Shown piece after piece: positions 50,767-59,650 of a DNA stretch of 64,000 nucleotides. Under the pieces are notes generated by a model. The model was not told the origin of the DNA. It saw only the letters and a program-made list of their open reading frames with translations, and made no database searches. Origin of the DNA: Verrucomicrobiota bacterium (GTDB lineage Bacteria; Verrucomicrobiota; Verrucomicrobiia; Limisphaerales; UBA11320); the NCBI GenBank assembly GCA_016199985.1, contig JACQFQ010000006.1, forward strand, positions 124,001 to 188,000. The letters are read 5' to 3'. Position numbers and translations under genes: made by a program. The first letter of the stretch is position 1, and each line of letters begins with the position of its first letter.

Positions 50767-53445
50767 ATGCCCAGTGGAGTGAACGCATCTGCCCCGGCGG
50801 CCAGTGGTGCAGCACCACCATCCACCGCTGACCCAATTCGCGCAGCGCTGAATGACATCATCGTGTGGTCAGTGGACGCACCCTCATGGCAGCGCGATGC
50901 GCTTCGCCGACTATACGGACAACTGAAACACGCGCCAGCCGAAGTGGAGGAACTTTACGTTCTTTGCCGCCAAGCCCACGACCTGCTTGAAGCCGGGGAA
51001 ACACCGCTAACGGCGCAACCGCTCACCACAAGCCATGTTCCCGCATTCTGGAACACCGGCGGCGCGGTCGCGCTCAAATCAATCGGACACGCGAAAAACG
51101 TCAACGCGCTTGCTGACGACCAAACGCTGCATTTCGCGGAAGCGGGTCTGACCGTTGTTTATGGCGACAACGGCGCAGGCAAGTCCGGCTACGGGCGCGT
51201 GCTCAAGCGCGCGTGCCGTGCCCGCGACCAGGAAGACATTCTGACGAACGCTTACGCAACGCCGGGCGGCGCGCCGTCGGCCCGAATCAAGTATTCGCTG
51301 GCAAGCGCCGTGCAGCCAGAAATCGCGTGGCAGGATGGTGTCGCAGCAAATCCTGACCTTTCCAACATCAGCGTTTTCGACTCAAAGTGCGCCTCAATCC
51401 ATGTGGACGGAAAAAACGAGTTGGCATACACGCCTGTTCCTCTTCAGTTGCTCCAAACATTGGCGGACGTTGCCCGCGACATTGGCAATAGACTGAAAAC
51501 GAAGAAGACCGCTCTTGAAGGACAAGTCCCGTCGTTCAACAAAAAGCCCATGTCCCGCGAAGGGACAGCGGTTCACCAAATCATCCTGAGCCTGTCTCCA
51601 ACCACGCAAGCAGCGGCCATAAACTCGCTGGGGCAGATGTCAGAGCATGAGGCAGCGCGGCTCGAACAACTCAAACGCGACCTGGCCGCTGACCCGGTGA
51701 AGGAAGTCAAGAAACTGAAGGCGCAGAAGCAGCGCGTCGAAGAGTTGGCTAAGTTGGTCACAAATTCCGAATTCGTTTTACTTCCCGCTCGCGCTGATGA
51801 ATTACGCCAACTGTTGATAACGGCGAAGGACAAGGCGACTGCTGCAAAGCTCGCCGCAAATGAAGCTTTCAACACGGAGCCATTGCCACAAGCTGGCTCG
51901 GAAGTGTGGAAGACCCTTTGGGAGGCGGCACGCGCATTCTCGACGCAAGAGGCATACCCGGCAAAACCATTCCCGAACTCTGGAGAAGGCGAAGCCTGTG
52001 TTCTTTGTCAACAGCCGCTCTCGCCGGATGCAGCAATTCGTCTGAACGCATTTGAGAAATTCGTCCAGCAAAAGGTTCAGCAGGCCGCTGAAGACGCCCG
52101 GCGCGCGATTCAGCCTTGGAAGGATACAATCAAGAGTTCCTGTGCAACCAATGAAGCACTGGCGGAAGCAGTCCGTCTGCTTCGCGACGAGTTAGACCAA
52201 CCCGCGGTTTGTAGAAAGATCGTTCGCACTCTCACCAAAGCGCGAGTGCGAGGGCGAAAGCTCGTCGCGGCGACCGACCCAACGCTTTTCGGAACGCAAC
52301 GGGCGGTAGCCAGCGTCGTCGCCCAACTCACCGCGCTCGCTACGAATCTTGACGTGCGAATCGGCGAGTTTCAGAATGCAGCCGACCCAACCCAGCGCAA
52401 GCTTCAAGAGAATGAACTGCGCGGACTGGAAGACCGAGTGTGGCTCGCAAGCATTCTGCCGGATGTTGAAGCCGAGATTGGGCGGCTGAAGAAGATTGCG
52501 GCGTTTGGATTGGCGATGCAGGACGCGGACACAAACCGCATCACTCGAAAGACGACCGAAGTCTCCAAGGCGCTCGTCACAAATACCATTCGTGATGCGT
52601 TCGCTGCGGAAACCGTAGCCTTGAGTATCGCGGACCGGCGGCTGGAACTGACGCAGGAAGCAAGCGGGTATGGCTCAACGAAGTTCAAAGTATCTCTGGT
52701 TCGCAATCCCAAGGCAAAGGTCGAAAGGGTCTTGAGCGAGGGGGAGCATCGATGCGTCGCGCTGGCCGCGTTTCTTGCCGAATTATCCACAGCGCACAAC
52801 CGCTCCGGTGTCATCTTCGACGACCCGGTTTCATCGCTCGACCACAACTACCGGGAGTTGGTGGCGGCGCGTTTGGTGAAGGAGGCTGCGAGCGGGCGGC
52901 AGGTTATTGTTTTCACACACGATATTCCATTTTTAATGATGCTGGACGAAGAAGCTCGCAGTAAATCACTCAACCCAAATTACCAGTGCGTGAACCGTGC
53001 GGACGATCGAGCGGGCATTTGCACGCAGGGAGCACCCTCGAAAGCTCAACCGGTGCCGGAGATTGTTTCAAAAGTGGAGAACCGACTGACGACAACGAGA
53101 TCGCTGCACGGAGCAGGCCGCCTGGATGAGTGGTCAGACCAGGTAAAGGCGATGGCTGGCCTGTTGCGCGACGGGTGGGAACGAGCCTCGGAATTTGCAG
53201 TGTCTCACGTCGTGCGGCGCTTCAGCAATGCCGTCCACACTGGCGGCCTGCGGAAAGTGACAGTATTGACTGACGCGGATTGTGACGATTTGAAGGAAGG
53301 CTACGGGTTTTGCTGCACCCACTGCCACACTGACCCGCCAGGAGTAAATCGACCAACACCCACACCGGACAGGATGAGCGACGAAATCACCCGCCTGCGA
53401 AACTGGTTCGAGAGCGTTCGTACGCGGCAAGAACAAAAGAAATAG
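50767..53445 (+). CDS. RloC/PrrC-like AAA ATPase with CxxC zinc-hook-like motif, probable defence gene
   Basis: Starting at the ATG at 50767 the protein has 892 residues. Walker A GDNGAGKSGYGR lies at ~133-144 (K139), a coiled-coil region spans ~280-680 with CVLCQQPL in its middle (similar to the zinc hook of Rad50/RloC), and the ABC-like signature region SEGEHRCVALAAFLAEL is followed by Walker B VIFDDPVSSLDH and the H-loop VFTHDIPF. This is the SMC-like AAA_13 layout of RloC and PrrC anticodon nucleases and of related antiphage ATPases. The C-terminal ~110 residues contain another CCTHCH motif; I cannot see a definite nuclease motif. The isolated gene in a mobile island suggests an antiphage function, inferred from architecture. 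Confidence 0.75.
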   Translation: MPSGVNASAPAASGAAPPSTADPIRAALNDIIVWSVDAPSWQRDALRRLYGQLKHAPAEVEELYVLCRQAHDLLEAGETPLTAQPLTTSHVPAFWNTGGAVALKSIGHAKNVNALADDQTLHFAEAGLTVVYGDNGAGKSGYGRVLKRACRARDQEDILTNAYATPGGAPSARIKYSLASAVQPEIAWQDGVAANPDLSNISVFDSKCASIHVDGKNELAYTPVPLQLLQTLADVARDIGNRLKTKKTALEGQVPSFNKKPMSREGTAVHQIILSLSPTTQAAAINSLGQMSEHEAARLEQLKRDLAADPVKEVKKLKAQKQRVEELAKLVTNSEFVLLPARADELRQLLITAKDKATAAKLAANEAFNTEPLPQAGSEVWKTLWEAARAFSTQEAYPAKPFPNSGEGEACVLCQQPLSPDAAIRLNAFEKFVQQKVQQAAEDARRAIQPWKDTIKSSCATNEALAEAVRLLRDELDQPAVCRKIVRTLTKARVRGRKLVAATDPTLFGTQRAVASVVAQLTALATNLDVRIGEFQNAADPTQRKLQENELRGLEDRVWLASILPDVEAEIGRLKKIAAFGLAMQDADTNRITRKTTEVSKALVTNTIRDAFAAETVALSIADRRLELTQEASGYGSTKFKVSLVRNPKAKVERVLSEGEHRCVALAAFLAELSTAHNRSGVIFDDPVSSLDHNYRELVAARLVKEAASGRQVIVFTHDIPFLMMLDEEARSKSLNPNYQCVNRADDRAGICTQGAPSKAQPVPEIVSKVENRLTTTRSLHGAGRLDEWSDQVKAMAGLLRDGWERASEFAVSHVVRRFSNAVHTGGLRKVTVLTDADCDDLKEGYGFCCTHCHTDPPGVNRPTPTPDRMSDEITRLRNWFESVRTRQEQKK

Positions 53446-53513
53446 ACATTCTGATGCACGTGCTTGCCGCGTGGATCCGCGTTCCGGGTTGAGAATGGAG
53501 GGCGCTCGGAACT

Positions 53514-53651
53514 TTATCGAAGAGGGTTTCGTGATCCGAGCAACTTTCGCGCGCGATCCCAAATGCACGCGATGACGTTGAGCAGCGCTGCTAACGCGGT
53601 TACAAGCCGCGACAAAGCCGTAATCAAGACAGTAAAATCGATAATCGTCAT
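53514..53651 (-). CDS. Small hydrophobic peptide, 45 residues
   Basis: An ATG at 53651 is preceded by an excellent ribosome-binding site (TGAGGAGAAAAAC). The peptide MTIIDFTVLITALSRLVTAL continues AALLNVIACIW and ends in a basic tail (DRARKLLGSRNPLR), so it has one transmembrane helix. Small membrane peptides of this kind include type I toxins and membrane regulators, but no antisense RNA can be shown. It lies in the 437 bases between the ATPase and integrase genes, which otherwise hold nothing recognisable. Confidence 0.6.
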   Translation of the reverse strand: MTIIDFTVLITALSRLVTALAALLNVIACIWDRARKLLGSRNPLR

Positions 53652-53882
53652 GTTTTTCTCCTCATTTGCGTCGGCCTTCATTGGCCTGACGTGAACGAGG
53701 CAAAAGCCGGTGCTCAGTTGTAACGGGAAAGGCCGCGCCAGCGCCGCCGGGCGGGGCGAAGCTGCACAAGCGTCAGCGCGGAAGTGAGTAGCCTTGGACG
53801 CTTGCACGCTACCGGCTAAACCATGGTTACGTTCAGGACAACGGCGGACGTTTGAGGAAATCTGACAATTTGAGACGGTGCT

Positions 53883-55058
53883 TTACTGCGTCACGCTATC
53901 GAGATAATCCGCCCACCACTGCATCATCTTCCGGCGTTCGGGCAGATATTGCGCGTGGTTGTAGGCCGCTCTCACTTGGTTGCGCTCACAGTGGGCAAGC
54001 TGACGCTCGATGACGTCAGGCATGAAGCCATGCTCATTCAGTATGGTACTGGCGGTACTTCGGAATCCATGCCCGGTCGTGCGTGAATGATAGCCCATGC
54101 GGTACAGCGCATAAAGCATGGTGTTCTCGCTCATGAAGGATTTAGGGCTGTGCTGATTGGGAAACAGATGCTGCCGGTTCCCGGTGAGCTTTTTCAATTG
54201 CCGCAACACTTCAACGGCCTGACGTGACAGCGGCACCATGTGCTCCTCTTTCATTTTCATTCGGCTCGCGGGGATCCGCCACTCGGCTTTGTCGAAATCC
54301 AACTCCATCCATCCGGCCGCGCGCAATTCGGTGGTGCGAACGAAGGTGAGCAAAAGGAGGCGAAGCGCCAGCTTGGTTTGCAATGCCCCATCGTAGGTTT
54401 CCAGTTTTTGCAGGAATTCCGGCAGATCGACAGCCTTCAAGTACGAATGGTGCTTGCTGACTGGTGTTTTGAGCGCTCCCCGAAGGTCAGGCACGGGGTT
54501 TCTCTCGGCGCGCCCCGTGGCGATGGCATACATGAAAACTTGCCCGCACGACTGCATGACGCGCCGGGCTGTGTGCAGGGTTCCTCTGCTTTCAACGACG
54601 CGCAGTACTGAGAGAATCTCGGCGGCCGTAATCTCAGCGACTGGTCTTTTGCCAAGCTTTGGGAATAAATGCCTTTCCAGACGATCTTTTGTCAGCTTGG
54701 CAGTATTCGCCGCCCAGGCGTGTTTGCGCTGCTCAAACCACTCGCGGGCTACCGGCTCAAATGCGTTCTCAGCTTTGAGCACCACAAGGCGCTTTGCCGT
54801 TTTCTTCACCTCTCCGGGGTCGCTCCCGGCTGCCAGCGCCTTTCGCGCATGTGCCCGCCGCTCCCTGGCGTCACTCAGAGTGACTTCAGGATAGACCCCC
54901 AGTGCCAACAGCTTTTCCTTGCCGGCATAGTGGTATTTAAGCCGCCAGTATTTGCTGCCGGCTGGGTTAACCAGCAGAAACATTCCTTCGCCATCGGTTA
55001 TTTTGTAAGGCTTGGCTCTCGGCTTGGCGTTGCGAACCTTCGCATCTGAAAGAGACAT
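53883..55058 (-). CDS. P4-type tyrosine integrase
   Basis: The 391-residue protein has the DUF4102 N-terminal arm-binding domain (ITDGEGMFLLVNPAGSKYWR, YPEVTLSDARERR), a SAM-like core-binding domain (~95-195) and a full catalytic set: R241 (LTFVRTTELR), K in MKMKEEH, H330 and R333 (TGHGFRSTAS), H356 (QLAHCERN), Y366 (RAAYNHAQYL). It integrates genomic islands, usually at a tRNA or tmRNA gene, yet no tRNA is visible on either side. Upstream lie six ATACCCC-like sites. It probably belongs to the island that runs right from here (AlpA, relaxase, coupling protein). Confidence 0.92.
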   Translation of the reverse strand: MSLSDAKVRNAKPRAKPYKITDGEGMFLLVNPAGSKYWRLKYHYAGKEKLLALGVYPEVTLSDARERRAHARKALAAGSDPGEVKKTAKRLVVLKAENAFEPVAREWFEQRKHAWAANTAKLTKDRLERHLFPKLGKRPVAEITAAEILSVLRVVESRGTLHTARRVMQSCGQVFMYAIATGRAERNPVPDLRGALKTPVSKHHSYLKAVDLPEFLQKLETYDGALQTKLALRLLLLTFVRTTELRAAGWMELDFDKAEWRIPASRMKMKEEHMVPLSRQAVEVLRQLKKLTGNRQHLFPNQHSPKSFMSENTMLYALYRMGYHSRTTGHGFRSTASTILNEHGFMPDVIERQLAHCERNQVRAAYNHAQYLPERRKMMQWWADYLDSVTQ

Positions 55059-55060
55059 CT

Positions 55061-55317
55061 GGGGTATATTCTCCGAACGGTGGGGTATCTATGAAGAATT
55101 GTACCCCAAAATACCCCCGAATGTCAACAATCCGCCCCGGACACCGCCGGTGGCGGAATGTCATTAAACTGGCTGTCAGTGCTGCTTTGGCGGATGTTGC
55201 CGGACGGTGCCGGCTGAAGAATTGGTGACCCCTACGGCAATCACGAAAATGACTTATTACTTTGTTTTATAACGACAATTTGCAGTTCCAAAAACAAGAT
55301 ACCCCCGTTAATACCCC
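55061..55317. promoter_or_regulatory. Cluster of ATACCCC sites upstream of the integrase
   Basis: ATACCCC or its complement GGGGTAT occurs at 55061-55067, 55082-55088, 55111-55117, 55299-55305 and 55311-55317, with a sixth variant (TACCCC) at 55102. They form two groups about 190 bases apart, which is the layout of integrase arm sites. No gene lies in 55059-55408. Confidence 0.5.
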
Positions 55318-55408
55318 CACTTTTGCACCATTCTTCGGGTCACGTTCCCGTTGTCCCCTTAAAGCCGTTTTTTGAGTCTCCCGATACTGGTTGTGCGAAG
55401 CACATCCG

Positions 55409-56527
55409 TCAATCGATAGTCAGCGATTTCGGCAAGCGAAGTTGATAACTTGTGCTTCGCCCGCCTGCTTCGTCTTTGGTCAGAATCTGGCGATTGAGCA
55501 GATCGCTAATGTCCCGCAGCGCCGTGTCCTGCGAACACTTCGTCAGCTTTGCCCACTTTGAGGATGTGAGTTTCCCTTCAAACCCGTCCAGCAGGCGATT
55601 GATGATCGTTCGTTGTCGATCGTTGAACGATTCACCGGCATGGGTTTTCCAGAAGTTCGCTTTCACCAGCACGGCTTCGAGCAGCTTTTCCGACGCAGTG
55701 ATCGCGTGCTTAAGGCAGTTCAAAAACCATTCAATCCAAATCGTGATGTCGAGCGTGCCTTTTTGGCAGCTTTCCAGAACATTGTAGTATTCCTTGCGCT
55801 CGCGCTGAATCTGCGCGGACATGCTGTAAAAACGTTGGGCGCTCTTCTCAGACCGCGCCAACATCATGTCCGCGATCGCTCGCGCAATTCTCCCGTTGCC
55901 ATCCTCGAACGGGTGAATGGTCACAAACCAGAAATGCGCGAGCGCGGACTTAATCACCGGGTCGGTTTCCGACGGGGCATTAAACCATTTTAGGAAGCGA
56001 GCCATCTCTTTCTTGAGCCGGTCAGGCGATGGCGCTTCATAATGCACCCACTCGCGCCCGATAGCTCCGGACACGACCTGCATCGGACCGCTGACCTCCG
56101 TACGCCATCCCCCTACTGTGATGCGTTGCATCCCGCTCCGCCCGGTGGGAAATAGCGCGGCGTGCCAGGCGAACAATCTCTCCTGCGTCAGAGGCGCGAC
56201 ATACTTGCGCGTCGCATCCAGCATGATCTCCACAATGCCTTCCACGTTGCGGTCAATCTGTAGCGCAGCCCCAATATCCATGCCCAACCGCCTGGCGATG
56301 GAAGATCGCACCTGCTGGGCGTCGAGTTTCTCGCCCTCGATCTCGCTGGTTTTGATGACATCCTGAGTCAGCGTTTGCAGCGTTGCCTCCTCGCGCAGCT
56401 CGAAACCCAACGCCTCCATGCGCCCCAGCAAACGGCCTTGAAGGTGGCGCACTTCAGCGAGCAGATCGACCACGTCCCCCTGCTTCCAGGTCAGTTCAGG
56501 CCACGCTTTAAGCTCGTAAATGTACAT
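55409..56527 (-). CDS. Fic-domain AMPylase-like protein with N-terminal inhibitory motif
   Basis: Starting at the ATG at 56527 (MYIYELKAWPELTWKQGDVV) the protein has 372 residues. An N-terminal DUF4172-like domain carries the inhibitory motif TSEIEG (~60-65). The Fic domain has the complete active site HPFEDGNGRIAR (~205-216), so nucleotide transfer should be possible when the inhibition is relieved. A C-terminal winged helix follows (TSSKWAKLTKCSQDTALRDI). It resembles free-standing class II Fic proteins of the kind often found on islands. Targets are unknown. It is transcribed in the direction of the integrase. Confidence 0.88.
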   Translation of the reverse strand: MYIYELKAWPELTWKQGDVVDLLAEVRHLQGRLLGRMEALGFELREEATLQTLTQDVIKTSEIEGEKLDAQQVRSSIARRLGMDIGAALQIDRNVEGIVEIMLDATRKYVAPLTQERLFAWHAALFPTGRSGMQRITVGGWRTEVSGPMQVVSGAIGREWVHYEAPSPDRLKKEMARFLKWFNAPSETDPVIKSALAHFWFVTIHPFEDGNGRIARAIADMMLARSEKSAQRFYSMSAQIQRERKEYYNVLESCQKGTLDITIWIEWFLNCLKHAITASEKLLEAVLVKANFWKTHAGESFNDRQRTIINRLLDGFEGKLTSSKWAKLTKCSQDTALRDISDLLNRQILTKDEAGGRSTSYQLRLPKSLTID

Positions 56528-56697
56528 AGCAATCTCCGCATTGATTAAGGAGATGGTAGCCGATATTCGCCTCGTGAGCAATGAGTTTCTCCGCATAGAA
56601 TGCGGTGATTAAGACGGCTATTCACCGCAGCTACTACTCTACGTTCTGGAATTCTCGCGCCGGCACAAAATCAAAGCCAAGTTGCCCCCGAAACTTC

Positions 56698-56973
56698 TCA
56701 TGGCCAATCTTGCGCCCCGTGATAGATGCGGGAGATTTCGACGGCATGTTCCTTGAACTGGTAAACGACGATGTAGGGCAACGACGGAAACACCAGTTCG
56801 CGTCGGCCTTTCATCCGGCCTACTCGTCCACGATTGGGGAATTCCCGAAGTGCTGAACACCCATCATACAAGGTCTGCACCACTTCACGCGCTGCCACGG
56901 GGTTGCTTGCCCGGATGCGCCAATAAATGCGTTCAATGTCCTCGGACGCCCGTGCAGACCAGAGGACCTCCAT
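56698..56973 (-). CDS. ParE/RelE-family toxin
   Basis: The 91-residue protein shows the family fold: LWSARASEDIERIYWRIRAS, ALREFPNRGRVGRMKGRREL, PYIVVYQFKEHAVEISRIYH. Its ATG shares one base with the antitoxin stop (TGATG), showing coupled translation. ParE-type toxins act on gyrase. It is a second toxin-antitoxin pair in the island, unrelated to that at 48.0-48.6 kb in its antitoxin. Confidence 0.85.
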   Translation of the reverse strand: MEVLWSARASEDIERIYWRIRASNPVAAREVVQTLYDGCSALREFPNRGRVGRMKGRRELVFPSLPYIVVYQFKEHAVEISRIYHGAQDWP

Positions 56974-57197
56974 CAGGAGCGGAGCAACATATTCAGTTGA
57001 ATCCCCACCTGCTCGTGAGTGAGATAGTCTCCTCGTTCAAGCGCGGCTTCGCCGGCTTTAACGGCTTCAACGAAGCGAGCCTGTTGTTCCAGATAGTCGA
57101 CGAGAACCTCTTGAGCAAGCGCATTTGCATCGCGTCCATTTTCAGAGGCGAGCTTGGAAAGTTGAGCTTCTTTTTCCGGGGTGAGGGGCACTTCCAT
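56973..57197 (-). CDS. ParD-like antitoxin
   Basis: A 74-residue protein with MEVPLTPEKEAQLSKLASEN, a ribbon-helix-helix-like start, and VLVDYLEQQARFVEAVKAGE, the helix that would hold the toxin. The arrangement antitoxin first, toxin second and overlapping stop/start is the normal parDE order. It likely represses its own transcription. Confidence 0.8.
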   Translation of the reverse strand: MEVPLTPEKEAQLSKLASENGRDANALAQEVLVDYLEQQARFVEAVKAGEAALERGDYLTHEQVGIQLNMLLRS

Positions 57198-57264
57198 CGT
57201 TAAATCTTAGCCAATTCCATCGCTTTTGTCAAAGTGCCTGCATTTTGTGGATGATCAACCCGAT

Positions 57265-57361
57265 TCAATTCAGAGGCGCTTTTTCGGCAAGCTCCTGTTT
57301 CAGCCTACGAATATCTTCCGCCCGGCATGCAGTGCAGCGTTGTGAGAGCTTCACCGGCTTG
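57265..57361 (-). pseudogene. Duplicated 3' end of the AlpA gene
   Basis: The frame reads AKPVKLSQRCTACRAEDIRR and LKQELAEKAPLN before a TGA, matching the C-terminal half of the AlpA protein directly upstream (KPVKLSARCTAWRAEDIREL). The start and the first half are missing. It begins within a few bases of the complete gene's stop codon, so it is a tandem partial duplication or a scar of unequal recombination. Confidence 0.65.
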
Positions 57362-57362
57362 G

Positions 57363-57611
57363 CTAGTTCGCCCTCGGCTTAGTCAATGCCTCCCCTAGGC
57401 GTTTGCGAGTCTGAAAGGGCTTGCGTTTAGAGAGTTCAGAAATCAGCTCCCGAATATCCTCCGCCCGCCACGCCGTGCACCTTGCCGACAGTTTCACCGG
57501 CTTCGGGAACCGGCCGGATTTGACACCTTCCCACCAGCACGTCTTGCCAATGGGTATGACATTTAGAACTTCCGGCAGCCGTACGAAGCCGGTTTCGGGA
57601 ATTGTGTTCAT
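57363..57611 (-). CDS. AlpA-family transcriptional regulator/excisionase
   Basis: An 82-residue protein with a MerR/AlpA-type helix-turn-helix (VRLPEVLNVIPIGKTCWWEG, VKSGRFPKPVKLSARCTAWR, AEDIRELI). AlpA proteins activate integrase genes or act as directionality factors during excision of P4-like islands. Here the P4-type integrase lies 2.3 kb downstream. A partial copy of the gene follows its stop codon. Confidence 0.85.
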   Translation of the reverse strand: MNTIPETGFVRLPEVLNVIPIGKTCWWEGVKSGRFPKPVKLSARCTAWRAEDIRELISELSKRKPFQTRKRLGEALTKPRAN

Positions 57612-57695
57612 AATACCCTCCTTGTGTCATTGAGACGTCGAAAGCTCCTTTGAAAGCCTTCCCATCTCTATGCGCTTCCCCGATTGGATGCGCTT

Positions 57696-58145
57696 CTAAT
57701 GCGGTTTGCGCGTCATGCTGACCTTCTCTGCTTCTTCCACGCCGTCACCGCTTTCCTTTACGACCACTTCGATGCTTTCGATAAACGCTGCGGTCGCATC
57801 GCTGGGCTTTGCCCAGCGGTCGGGGTCGTATTCCTGGATAAAATCGCAGGTGCCGAGCTCAAGCGCCGTCACCACCTGTTGCAGATTCTTGCCCCTCACC
57901 AGCACCATGAGGAACGTGTAGGCGAGAACAAAGTTGGTGCCGAACGGCCCGTCATAGGAGATGTCGAGAAGGTAGGCATAGCCGGGCGAGCGCGTCGGTG
58001 CAGCCGCTCGCCGCACTCTCAATCGCTCGACCCTGTCTTTCGTGCCGAAGGCGAGATAGTCCTCCGGCCCCTGATCGGTCGGAGGCGATTGCTCGCGTGT
58101 GGGTTGCTTCTTGCGAAACTGTGCTAAGGGGTCATTCATAATCAT
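57696..58145 (-). CDS. Uncharacterised mobilisation-locus protein
   Basis: The 149-residue product has a charged N-terminus (~1-50), a central beta-rich region (GYAYLLDISYDGPFGTNFVL, AYTFLMVLVRGKNLQQVVTA, LELGTCDFIQEYDPDRW) and an acidic end. It overlaps the stop of the upstream gene by four bases, so it is translated with the mobilisation genes. I do not recognise its family. A role as relaxase accessory is only contextual. Confidence 0.6.
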   Translation of the reverse strand: MIMNDPLAQFRKKQPTREQSPPTDQGPEDYLAFGTKDRVERLRVRRAAAPTRSPGYAYLLDISYDGPFGTNFVLAYTFLMVLVRGKNLQQVVTALELGTCDFIQEYDPDRWAKPSDATAAFIESIEVVVKESGDGVEEAEKVSMTRKPH

Positions 58146-58504
58146 TCCCTCCCGAGGCGCTCAACATGCGCCTGCTGTTTTTGCACGATGCCCCGCGTTC
58201 GTACCTTACGGCGCATGGCGTCGCGGTCCATTTCACGGATACGCGCCGCATATAAAGCGATGCCGCCGGTCATTTTAATCACTCCGATCTGCGCCACCGT
58301 TTCGACATTGGTAATCGCGTTCATCATCTGACGTTTCACCTCTCCTGTGAGAGAATGGCCAGGAGCCTGAGTACGTGGCACAGCGCCCGGACTGCCCACG
58401 GTGGGAATTCTTGCCCCTCGCTGGAATGTTCGTCTATGGGCGGCAGTTTCGGAGTGCGACACCGCATCCATCGCCCGGCGTTTCGATTCGTTGGGTGTTT
58501 CCAT
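58142..58504 (-). CDS. Uncharacterised mobilisation-locus protein
   Basis: A 120-residue basic protein (RRTFQRGARIPTVGSPGAVP, VKRQMMNAITNVETVAQIGV, GIALYAARIREMDRDAMRRK). No domain is recognised. It starts seven bases after the relaxase stop and overlaps the following gene, so relaxase, this gene and the next form one operon; a DNA-binding accessory role would fit its positive charge. Confidence 0.55.
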   Translation of the reverse strand: METPNESKRRAMDAVSHSETAAHRRTFQRGARIPTVGSPGAVPRTQAPGHSLTGEVKRQMMNAITNVETVAQIGVIKMTGGIALYAARIREMDRDAMRRKVRTRGIVQKQQAHVERLGRE

Positions 58505-58510
58505 AAATCG

Positions 58511-59422
58511 TCATCGTGAAAGTTCTGGCTCATGGCCTTCCCCTTTCGACCGGCTCGGCTGGATCATCTTTCGCCAGGACTTCTTCATCCAAGCGGTGGC
58601 CTGATCGCGTACCCTCGCGGCGAAGATGATGGATTTTTCCCACCACATCGCCCCGACGCCGCGCTCGCTTACCGCGCCGTCCCTTTGAATGGCCTTGGCC
58701 AGCGGGCGCATTTCATTAAGCGCCCTCACCCAGCGGACGAGCTTAAACCGCTCGGGGTCGGCCTCGACGCCCCGGCGCTTCATGGCGGTGGCCGCCACCC
58801 CGATTTTCGGCTCGGGCTGGCGGTCGATGCCCCGGTCTTTAAGCGACCGGTGATCGACCCTCTCTGGCCTTCCGGCTTTCTCTAGGGCTGTATTCACCGC
58901 CTCAGCCCAGGACTCGCGCTGCTCGACGAGCAGTCCGACGTCGTTCCACTCCCTGGGCTTCTTCGTACTGAACTTATCCCCCTCCAGTTTCCGCATCGTG
59001 GTGAGGATATGGACGTGGGGGTTTTTCCCGGTCTTCGTATGGTGCAAAGACAGCTCGGCGACCATGCCCTTTGAGACCAACTCTTGCCTTGCCCAAGCCA
59101 GCGCCGTGGCGAATTGGGCTTCGGTGGAAAGCTCCGGGGGAACGGCCAGGATGAACTCTCGGGCAAGCTGTGCGTCCACGCGCTTTTCCCCGGCTTCGAC
59201 CGCGTTCCAAAAACGCCCGGAATCAAGCGCCCACTCGGGCGCTCCCTCCGGCGTCAGTATCGTTGTGTTTACGACCCCTTTCATTCGGCGCGCGTAGTCA
59301 TAGATTTTGCCGTCGCGCTCATCTCGAAGCTTGCTTCCCGCCCGGTAGGCGGCTGCCGCGATGACGGATCTGCCACGCTTTTCGCGGCTGAAGATCTTCG
59401 CTTCGAGTCGGTAGATCGCCAT
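58511..59422 (-). CDS. MobA/MobL-family relaxase (MOB-Q type)
   Basis: The 303-residue protein starts MAIYRLEAKIFSREKRGRSV; Tyr26 in AAAAYRAGS is the probable nicking residue, and the histidine set is HH (~127-128) and NPHVHIL (H136, H138). The domain usually continues into a primase or other region; here only the relaxase and a short C-terminus are present. It would nick at an oriT and lead the strand through a transfer channel. The coupling protein gene lies upstream on the same strand, after 513 bases of structured DNA that may contain the oriT. A GAGAGGTGG site precedes the start. Confidence 0.9.
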   Translation of the reverse strand: MAIYRLEAKIFSREKRGRSVIAAAAYRAGSKLRDERDGKIYDYARRMKGVVNTTILTPEGAPEWALDSGRFWNAVEAGEKRVDAQLAREFILAVPPELSTEAQFATALAWARQELVSKGMVAELSLHHTKTGKNPHVHILTTMRKLEGDKFSTKKPREWNDVGLLVEQRESWAEAVNTALEKAGRPERVDHRSLKDRGIDRQPEPKIGVAATAMKRRGVEADPERFKLVRWVRALNEMRPLAKAIQRDGAVSERGVGAMWWEKSIIFAARVRDQATAWMKKSWRKMIQPSRSKGEGHEPELSR

Positions 59423-59650
59423 AGGCGTTTACCCACCTCTCTTAGTTTGTATTGTACCATACTTGCATTGCGTTTGTCCCATGACATCGAGGCTAAGAGC
59501 GGCTTTGCGCCTGTTTCGCCTCACATAAAAGACAGTCGTCCGCAGACGTCCGCAGCGAACAAAAAATGTGGAATGGCGAGGTTATACATTGCTTCGCAAC
59601 GTCACCTCGCAGGGTCGCTCCAAAGCCGCGCCCTTGACCCTGGCTTGTCC

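Noticed and set aside
53446-55408. A tRNA or tmRNA gene as attachment site of the P4-type integrase
   Set aside because: I looked for a T-loop (GGTTCGAATCC-like) and cloverleaf on both strands near the integrase and found none.
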